A stretch of DNA of 55,484 nt from Shimia abyssi. Its GTDB lineage: Bacteria; Pseudomonadota; Alphaproteobacteria; Rhodobacterales; Rhodobacteraceae. Below the pieces are notes generated by a model that saw nothing but the letters and a program-made list of their open reading frames with translations, ran no database searches and was not told the origin of the DNA. The stretch lies in the NCBI RefSeq assembly GCF_003014475.1, contig NZ_PYGJ01000023.1, positions 1-55,484 on the forward strand, given 5' to 3'. Both the position numbers and the translations under genes were made by a program. Below, piece by piece: positions 50,192 to 55,484 of this stretch; positions within the stretch are counted from its first letter, which is position 1; every line of letters starts with the position of its first letter.

Positions 50192-51157
50192 ATGACCCCA
50201 AAAGATATGGAAGCCCGCATCGTTCGCTACGGTGACTTACAACCCTGCAAAACCGCCTTTATCGACGCTCATACGCCCGGCAGCGATCAAAAGGAAAACT
50301 TTACTATTATCGGCGGTGGCGTGTCCGAAAGCCCGGATCAGCACGTGCACATCACCATTCCGCACGGCTTCAACATTGGTGCCGCAGGACAGCCGCCCAA
50401 ATGCCGCAACTCCTTGCATGATCACCGCACCGCCGAGGCATTTTTTGTGCTTTCGGGGCGATGGCGATTTTTCTGGGGGCGTTATGGCGATGCGGGCGAG
50501 GTTGTGCTTGAGAAAGGTGATATCTTTAACATTCCCACCGGCGTCTTCCGCGGCTTTGAAAACATCGGTTCCGATTACGGAATGATTATGGCGATCCTCG
50601 GCGGCGACGACGCAGGAGGTGGCGTGATGTGGGCGCCGCAAGTGATCGAGGACGCCGCCGACCACGGGCTGGTGCTTGCAAAAACTGGCAAGCTTTACGA
50701 TACCAAGAAGGGTGACGTCTTGCCGGACGGTGTGTCTGCGATGCCGTTGATGGAAGCGACTGAACTTGCCAAACGCGGCGAGCCGACCACGGTGGAGGTT
50801 CTTCCAAACCATGTGGCCCGCTATTGGGACATGGTCGCGCTCTCGGACAAGGCGCCTGTAGAAGTAATTGGAGAAACCGGCATCTTGCGCGACAAACCTG
50901 GGTTCGAGGTCAATTTTGTCACCCGCGCCTCGGCAAGCAAATGCGCAACTCGATTCGAACGACCATCGGTTTTAATGCCGGTCACTGGCCATTGGAAAGT
51001 GACATGGGATGGCGGTGCCGCCACCTTAGCGCCCGGCGACACAATGTCTGTACCTGAAGGTCTGGCACACAGTGTCGCTCCGTCCATGACTGGTGAGGCC
51101 GCAATGTATCAGATCGTTGGCACAGGTGATCCTGCTGGTCTGACTTGGAAAGGTTAA
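50192..51157 (+). CDS. Bicupin-type cupin protein
   Basis: 321 residues with two cupin barrels. The first, residues 60-150, has LHDHRTAEAFFVLSGRWRFF (His-x-His then Glu, a metal site) and GDIFNIPTGVFRGFENIG. The second, about 250-321, has PVTGHWKVTWDGGAATLAPG and VPEGLAHSVAP but fewer clear ligands. Bicupins include gentisate-type ring-cleaving dioxygenases, oxalate decarboxylases and isomerases; this one cannot be placed. The ribosome site AAGGA lies 10 bases ahead. Confidence 0.75.
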   Translation: MTPKDMEARIVRYGDLQPCKTAFIDAHTPGSDQKENFTIIGGGVSESPDQHVHITIPHGFNIGAAGQPPKCRNSLHDHRTAEAFFVLSGRWRFFWGRYGDAGEVVLEKGDIFNIPTGVFRGFENIGSDYGMIMAILGGDDAGGGVMWAPQVIEDAADHGLVLAKTGKLYDTKKGDVLPDGVSAMPLMEATELAKRGEPTTVEVLPNHVARYWDMVALSDKAPVEVIGETGILRDKPGFEVNFVTRASASKCATRFERPSVLMPVTGHWKVTWDGGAATLAPGDTMSVPEGLAHSVAPSMTGEAAMYQIVGTGDPAGLTWKG

Positions 51158-51164
51158 TGACACC

Positions 51165-51197
51165 GCGTCGGTATCACCACAGTCGCGATACCGACGC
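51165..51197 (+). terminator. Hairpin between cupin and MetE-like genes
   Basis: GCGTCGGTAT (51165-51174) and ATACCGACGC (51188-51197) make a perfect 10-bp stem with a 13-nt loop; the motif ATACCGACG is repeated once more directly after it (from 51199). No T-run. A partial terminator, or a recognition sequence for a regulator, are both possible. Confidence 0.45.
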
Positions 51198-51232
51198 AAT
51201 ACCGACGTAGAACCGACAGGAGATTAGGCACC

Positions 51233-52366
51233 ATGAGTAATGTATTAACGACCCACGTTGGTAGCCTGCCACGCACTCAAAAAGTTGTAGATTTCATCTT
51301 TGCCCGTGAAAACGAAACGCATTTTGATCAGGAAAATTTTGACGCCGCGATGACTGAGGCCGTCGACGAAACTGTCCGTAAACAGGTCGCGGCAGGTGTC
51401 GATATCGTAAGTGACGGTGAAACAAGTAAAATTTCTTACGCCACCTATGTGAAGGATCGCTACACTGGTTTTTCTGGTGACAGCGAGCGCAACGCTCCTG
51501 CAGACCTGAAAATGTTTCCCAGCTTTTTGCAGCGTCTGGCAGACGACGGAGGTACACCGCAATACGCTCGCCCCAAGTGTACTGGCGATGTGCGCTCCAA
51601 AGGGCAAGGTGAGCTGATGAAAGATATCACGAACCTCAAGATCGCAATGGGCAAACATGGAGTTGAGCGGGGCTTTATGAATGCGGCTTCGCCTGGAGTT
51701 ATCTCCTTGTTTTTGCAAAACGATCATTATTCTTCGAGAGAGGCTTATCTGGCTGCTTTGGCAGATGCGATGAAAGAAGAATATGAAACCATCGTGGCCA
51801 ACGGACTAGATTTGCAACTGGATTGCCCTGATCTAGCGCTGTCCCGTCATATGTTGTTCACCGAAATGAGCGACACTGAGTTTGTAAAAGTTGCAAACAT
51901 GCATGTCGAAGCGCTTAACCATGCGCTCCAGAATGTGCCGCAGGATCGAGTACGCGTACATATCTGCTGGGGAAACTATGAAGGGCCGCATTGCTGTGAC
52001 ATACCGATGGACACGGTTTTTTCCACATTGATGTCGACTAAATCGCGTTATGTGTTATTCGAAACATCTAACCCGCGCCACGCGCACGAATGGGCTGTGT
52101 TTCGGGATCGCAAGGCAGAAATTCCTGAGGACAAAGTGCTTGTTCCTGGGGTTGTCGACACAACAACCAATTTTGTTGAACATCCAGAGCTGGTTCGGCA
52201 ACGTATTGAAAAATTTGTTGATATTGTCGGTTCAGGCCGAGTGATTGCCGGGAGCGACTGTGGGTTTGGTACCTTTGCTGGCTTTGGAGCAGTCGATCCG
52301 GACATTGCCTATGCTAAATTATCAGCTCTTTCCGAGGGTGCGTCTTTGGCGAACCGAAACGTATGA
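51233..52366 (+). CDS. MetE-like (cobalamin-independent methionine synthase fold) protein
   Basis: 377 residues, half the length of MetE (about 750), matching its catalytic C-terminal barrel. THVGSLPRTQKVVDFI is the family's start, GVDIVSDGETSK follows, VHICWGNYEGPHC (His-x-Cys) near 244 and AGSDCGFGTF near 343 supply the likely zinc ligands. Short relatives include UROD/MetE-like proteins that move methyl or thiol groups. In a catabolic operon it may strip a methyl or alkyl group from the substrate. Which acceptor it uses is unknown. Its stop overlaps the next start (ATGA). Confidence 0.8.
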   Translation: MSNVLTTHVGSLPRTQKVVDFIFARENETHFDQENFDAAMTEAVDETVRKQVAAGVDIVSDGETSKISYATYVKDRYTGFSGDSERNAPADLKMFPSFLQRLADDGGTPQYARPKCTGDVRSKGQGELMKDITNLKIAMGKHGVERGFMNAASPGVISLFLQNDHYSSREAYLAALADAMKEEYETIVANGLDLQLDCPDLALSRHMLFTEMSDTEFVKVANMHVEALNHALQNVPQDRVRVHICWGNYEGPHCCDIPMDTVFSTLMSTKSRYVLFETSNPRHAHEWAVFRDRKAEIPEDKVLVPGVVDTTTNFVEHPELVRQRIEKFVDIVGSGRVIAGSDCGFGTFAGFGAVDPDIAYAKLSALSEGASLANRNV

Positions 52367-53061
52367 AATTGCCGCTCGTCTTCCTACCTGGCATGATGTG
52401 CGATGCGCGACTGTTTGCACCGCAATTTGCAGCTTTTTCCGGCAATCGAACGGTGATTTCGGCATGCATCTCAGGACACGACTCGATAGAGGAATTGGCA
52501 GCAAACGTACTTGGATCTCTGCCTGATCGCTTCGCCTTAGCAGGGCTTTCAATGGGGGGGATCGTCGCAATGGAAATGGCGCGGCAGGCGCCTTGTCGCA
52601 TTGCCGGTCTCGCGTTGATGGACACCAATCCTCTAGCTGAGACCGAAGCGGTTAAAACCCGTCGTATCGCTCAGATCGAAGCGGTGAAAGCTGGCAGTTT
52701 GGAGCAAGTTATGCGTGACGAGATGAAGCCGAATTATCTCGCGGACGGCGCCAATCAAGGTACCATACTAGACGTCTGCATGGCCATGGCGACAGATCTC
52801 GGAGAGCGAGTTTTTGTAAATCAATCCGTGGCATTACGAAATCGCATCGACCAATCGGAAACGCTTCGTAATTTTCGAAACCCCTCGATCGCGTTGTGTG
52901 GAGAGTATGACACGCTCTGTCCGTTTCCACGGCACGAAATGATTTGCGATCTGCTTCCAAACGCGGAGCTCGAGATCATCCGGAACGCCGGACACCTGCC
53001 CACTCTGGAGCAACCTGCTGCAACAAATGCCGCCTTGTCGCGGTGGCTGGAGAGAATATGA
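52363..53061 (+). CDS. Alpha/beta hydrolase
   Basis: 232 residues. Family landmarks: PLVFLPGMMCDARLF (oxyanion-hole strand), GLSMGG near 67 (nucleophile Ser), CGEYDTLCP near 185 (acid) and NAGHLPTLEQP near 210 (His). Small cytoplasmic esterase or C-C hydrolase-like enzyme. Starts at the overlap with the MetE-like gene and ends in another overlap with the RraA-like gene, so the three are translated together. Confidence 0.85.
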   Translation: MKLPLVFLPGMMCDARLFAPQFAAFSGNRTVISACISGHDSIEELAANVLGSLPDRFALAGLSMGGIVAMEMARQAPCRIAGLALMDTNPLAETEAVKTRRIAQIEAVKAGSLEQVMRDEMKPNYLADGANQGTILDVCMAMATDLGERVFVNQSVALRNRIDQSETLRNFRNPSIALCGEYDTLCPFPRHEMICDLLPNAELEIIRNAGHLPTLEQPAATNAALSRWLERI

Positions 53062-53753
53062 CACCTTCGCTTTTAAAACTGCTTCGTTCTGTTGATACGC
53101 CGACCGTCTGTAACGCAATTGAAGTCGCCCAAGGCAAGCGCGGTTTCGCGCAATTTACACGTGGCACGATGTTGTGTTCCGCACCTGATGCACCCGCATT
53201 GGTTGGCTTTGCACGAACTGCAAAGATCGCAGCGGTTTCCCCGCCTGTCGAGTCGGCAGAGATTATTCGGGAGCGGCGCATGGCCTATTATCGACATATG
53301 TCTGAAGGGCCGCGGCCGGCGATTTCAGTTGTAGAAGACGTCGATTTTCCCGACTGCATCGGAGCATATTGGGGTGAGATAAACACCACTGTTCACAAGG
53401 GCCTCGGTCTGTCAGGCGCCTTGACCAACGGGGTCATGCGTGACCTTGGGGATTTGCCAGATGGCTTTCCGGTGGTAGCTGGCTCCATAGGGCCGAGCCA
53501 TGGATTTGTCCACGTGCGCGAAGTCGGTACGCCTGTGAGAATTTTCGGGATGCATGTTGCGGACGGTGACCTCGTACACGCAGACCGCCATGGCGCACTG
53601 ATTATTCCCTCCGATGTGTTGTCCCAGCTCAAAGTCGCTATCGAGAAGCTTTTGGAAACAGAAAAACTCGTGCTTGAACCGGCGCGAGCTGAGGGTTTCG
53701 ACTTTGATGCGTTCGAAAAAGCATGGGCTGCCTTCGAGGCGTCTCGTACCTGA
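53058..53753 (+). CDS. RraA-like (4-hydroxy-4-methyl-2-oxoglutarate aldolase type) protein
   Basis: 231 residues from the ATG at 53058, in a four-base overlap with the hydrolase stop; the ORF opening at 52944 is inside the hydrolase gene. TPTVCNAIEVAQGK, TNGVMRDLGDLP (G-x-x-x-R-D-like active-site motif) near 145 and ADRHGALIIPSDV near 182 identify the RraA/HMG aldolase fold. Members cleave or decarboxylate oxo acids using a divalent metal; plain RraA proteins regulate RNase E instead. As the last gene of a degradation operon, an aldolase/decarboxylase role is more likely. Confidence 0.75.
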   Translation: MTPSLLKLLRSVDTPTVCNAIEVAQGKRGFAQFTRGTMLCSAPDAPALVGFARTAKIAAVSPPVESAEIIRERRMAYYRHMSEGPRPAISVVEDVDFPDCIGAYWGEINTTVHKGLGLSGALTNGVMRDLGDLPDGFPVVAGSIGPSHGFVHVREVGTPVRIFGMHVADGDLVHADRHGALIIPSDVLSQLKVAIEKLLETEKLVLEPARAEGFDFDAFEKAWAAFEASRT

Positions 53754-53931
53754 CTTTCGATTCGGTGTGCCTAGTCTCATAAACTGCCGATCCATGATCA
53801 TTCCGACTAAATCCGCATTGTTACGCGGCGAATAATGCAGATGGTTTTGCCCAACATTGTCAGTCGCCAGAGTTTTTGGAACCGATGGCGGCCTAAACTA
53901 AGAGAAAGTTTGGCTCATCTGGTTTTTGTGA

Positions 53932-54425
53932 TTATGCGGTGCGTTTGCTGTGATGCAAGCGTCGTGCTTCGAATGTCTTCCGTTTGATCATCTCTCGTCG
54001 TTTCAGAATGGCTTGGGTGTGTCCGAAGTAGACATCGGCTGGTGTGACTTTGTTTGGGCTCTCGTGATATCGCCGATGATCGTAATGATCGACGCAGGCT
54101 GCAATCTGGGCTTCGAGATCGCCCAGTAGGAACTACTTTTCCAGCAAGATCCGGTTCTTCAAGGTTTGATGCAATCTTTCGATTTTGTCTTGGGTCTGCA
54201 GATGATACGGCGCGCACACGGCTGTGTTTCATACCTTTGTCCTGTTACCATTCAGCCAAGTCGGCAGAGACATAACTTGAACCGTTGTCACTAAGCAGTC
54301 TTGGTTTGTGAACGACATGGATCTGTTCACTGCCGGAGGCCTACAAGGCGAGATCGAGGGTGTCTGTCACATCCTCAGCTCGCATGACCGTTCATTTGAT
54401 GCTTTTCCTGGTGGTGACAACTCGG
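53932..54425 (-). pseudogene. IS3-family transposase (orfB) remnant with multiple stops
   Basis: On the minus strand the C-terminal half of an IS3 orfB can be read: AEDVTDTLDLAL, HKPRLLSDNGSSYVSADLAEW (DDE motif region with DNG), IERLHQTLKNRILLEK, GDLEAQIAACVDHYDHRRYH, ESPNKVTPADVYFGHTQAIL, ending in SKRTA and TAA at 53932. In-frame stops replace Leu/Glu, Trp-flanking and Tyr positions (after LDLAL, after ADLAEW and after ILLEK), and a frame shift lies near 54230. The element is dead. Its 5' part is missing beyond about 54425. Confidence 0.75.
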
Positions 54426-54448
54426 ACCACAATCCTCGGGATGAGTAG

Positions 54449-55389
54449 ATGAACGAGGTGTCCCTGAAATTCAGATTGAAATATGTGGCGGAGGACACCG
54501 ACAGGCATGGCAATGTCCGCCTGTATTACCGGAGACATAGCCGGAAGGTCAGGCTACGCGGCCCGGCCGGATCGCCCGAGTTCCTGGCGGACTACAAGAA
54601 AGCCGCCGCCGGGACCCTCGAGGGCCCCAAGAAAGAGCAAGGGGCGGGGCATGTTGTCCCGTGCAGCATTCGCTGGCTTTGCGTCCAGTATTACAAGAGC
54701 GCGATGTTCAAGGAATTGGACCCCAGGACCCAGAAGGTCCGGCGCGCGATCCTCGAGCGGTTTTGCCAGCACAAGAGCGACGGGGACAAGCCTTTTGCGC
54801 TTCTGTTGCCCAGGCATGTCCGTATCCGCCGGGACGAAATGTCGGACCGTCCCGAGGCCGCCAACGGGATGGTGAAGGCCCTGCGCCAGCTTTACCGGTT
54901 TGCCCTGCGCTATGATCTGCACGATGACAACCCGGCCGAAAAGGTCGAATACCTCAAGGGCAACCCGGACGGCTTCCATTCCTGGAGACTGGATGAAATC
55001 GCCCGGTTCGAGGAAGTCCATCCGGTTGAGACCCAGGCGTGGCTTGCCCTGGCCCTGGCGATCTACACCGGTCAGCGGCGTTCGGACCTGTTTCAATTCG
55101 GCCGCCAGCATGTCAGGGACGGATGGCTTGTGTTCACCCAGCACAAGGGGCGCAACCGCAATCCGGTTCGGATGGAAATTCCAATCATTGCCGAATTGCA
55201 GCGTATCATTGACCAGACGCCAACCGGCGATCTTGCGTACCTGGTCACGGCTTTCAACCGCCCATTCACCTCGAACGGCTTTGGCAATCGTTTCCGCAAG
55301 TGGTGCGATGCGGCTGGGCTGAAAGAATGTTCGGTTCATGGACTACTCAAGGCCGCCGCCGTGCGCCTGGCGGAGTTGGGATGCACCGA
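54449..55389 (+). pseudogene. Tyrosine recombinase/phage integrase, truncated by an IS end
   Basis: The reading frame starts MNEVSLKFRLKYVAEDTD, the usual N-terminus of a Rhodobacteraceae phage integrase, and goes through SAM-like binding residues to the catalytic domain: TGQRRSDL near 210 (Arg I), QHKGRN near 232 (Lys), and HGLLKAAAVRLAELGCTD. The normal HGLRKAAA box has Arg; here it is Leu, so even the box II arginine is lost, and the sequence then leaves the family at 55390 with TGTCAACGG, before the His/Trp and the Tyr nucleophile. The frame runs on to a stop at 55448-55450 but the last 20 codons are IS sequence. It cannot be active. Confidence 0.7.
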
Positions 55390-55484
55390 TGTCAACGGCG
55401 GATTAAAAACCTGCCAGTGTGGCGGAGTAAAAGCCGGCCATTTGGCGTGACGATGGCTTAGGCGTTTTTCTGATGGATTGAGGG
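55390..55484. mobile_element. Terminal sequence of a probable IS21-family element, running out of the window
   Basis: The stretch starting TGTCAACGGCGGATTAAAAA, with GGCGGATTA and GGCGGAGTAAAAGCCGGCC as near repeats, resembles the multi-repeat left end of IS21-family elements (TGTCAACGGCGG..). istA would follow outside the window. The insertion split the integrase gene. Recalled similarity, not searched. Confidence 0.5.

Noticed and set aside
52944..53057. Upstream start for the RraA-like gene
   Set aside because: It lies in the alpha/beta hydrolase gene, and the ATGA overlap at 53058 gives a normal family N-terminus.
1..55484. CRISPR array, tRNA or rRNA genes
   Set aside because: No regularly spaced direct repeats were seen. 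No cloverleaf with a T-arm consensus or rRNA signature was recognised by eye; a tRNA scan would be decisive.

Overview
The window looks like an accessory region of an alphaproteobacterium of the Rhodobacteraceae (Roseobacter group). This rests on protein flavour (WYL regulator, roseobacter-type ABC uptake operon, integrase of a type common in this family), moderately high GC and frequent ATGA/TAATG gene overlaps. It is an inference from reading, not a search result. No rRNA, tRNA, CRISPR array or housekeeping replication gene was recognised. Both edges are mobile DNA. The left edge is the end of an IS200-like element lying against a 5'-truncated XRE regulator. The right edge is a decayed IS3-family transposase and a tyrosine integrase broken by what looks like an IS21-type end.

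Left third (1-12114): after a strip of IS and gene remnants comes a tightly coupled five-gene operon. It encodes an SF1 helicase with a C-terminal DUF559/Vsr-like nuclease domain, a membrane-anchored long coiled-coil protein, a membrane-anchored coiled-coil protein fused to an McrB-like AAA+ domain, a DUF2357-like protein, and a 778-residue protein that reads as a degenerate Hsp70. Every junction overlaps, so the five products probably work together. A clean promoter, a perfect FNR-type box, an inverted repeat over the predicted start of transcription and a hairpin touching the ribosome binding site precede it. This is my best candidate for an undescribed (probably anti-phage) system, related in parts to McrBC/CoCoNuT-like systems.

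Middle (12527-34837): a DnaQ-like exonuclease with a BRCT domain, an M48 lipoprotein peptidase and a HEPN-like protein lie on the minus strand. Divergent from them is a second nuclease/defence block: WYL regulator, Mre11/SbcD-like phosphoesterase, SMC-like ATPase, a RecB-nuclease/RNase H-like/helicase fusion, and an McrB-McrC pair in which an EVE-like domain is inserted in the AAA+ module of McrB. A set of membrane proteins of unknown role follows: a small two-TM protein, two overlapping genes with hydrophobic cores, a secreted SNase-like nuclease, and a membrane-anchored ClpP-fold protease coupled to a multi-TM coiled-coil protein.

Right third (35235-53753): an AraC-family regulator, a small secreted protein and a serine recombinase remnant precede a complete catabolic regulon. 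Two LacI-type palindromes sit between a divergent pair of transcription units. One side carries an NTF2/SnoaL-like tandem protein and a COG3618 amidohydrolase. The other carries an ABC importer, a single-domain NTF2-like protein, a HisD/HpsN-like dehydrogenase, another NTF2 tandem protein, an SDR, the LacI regulator, a third NTF2 tandem protein, a bicupin, a MetE-like protein, an alpha/beta hydrolase and an RraA-like protein. Substrate uptake followed by oxidation, hydrolysis and aldol or decarboxylation chemistry is likely, but the substrate cannot be read from the sequence.
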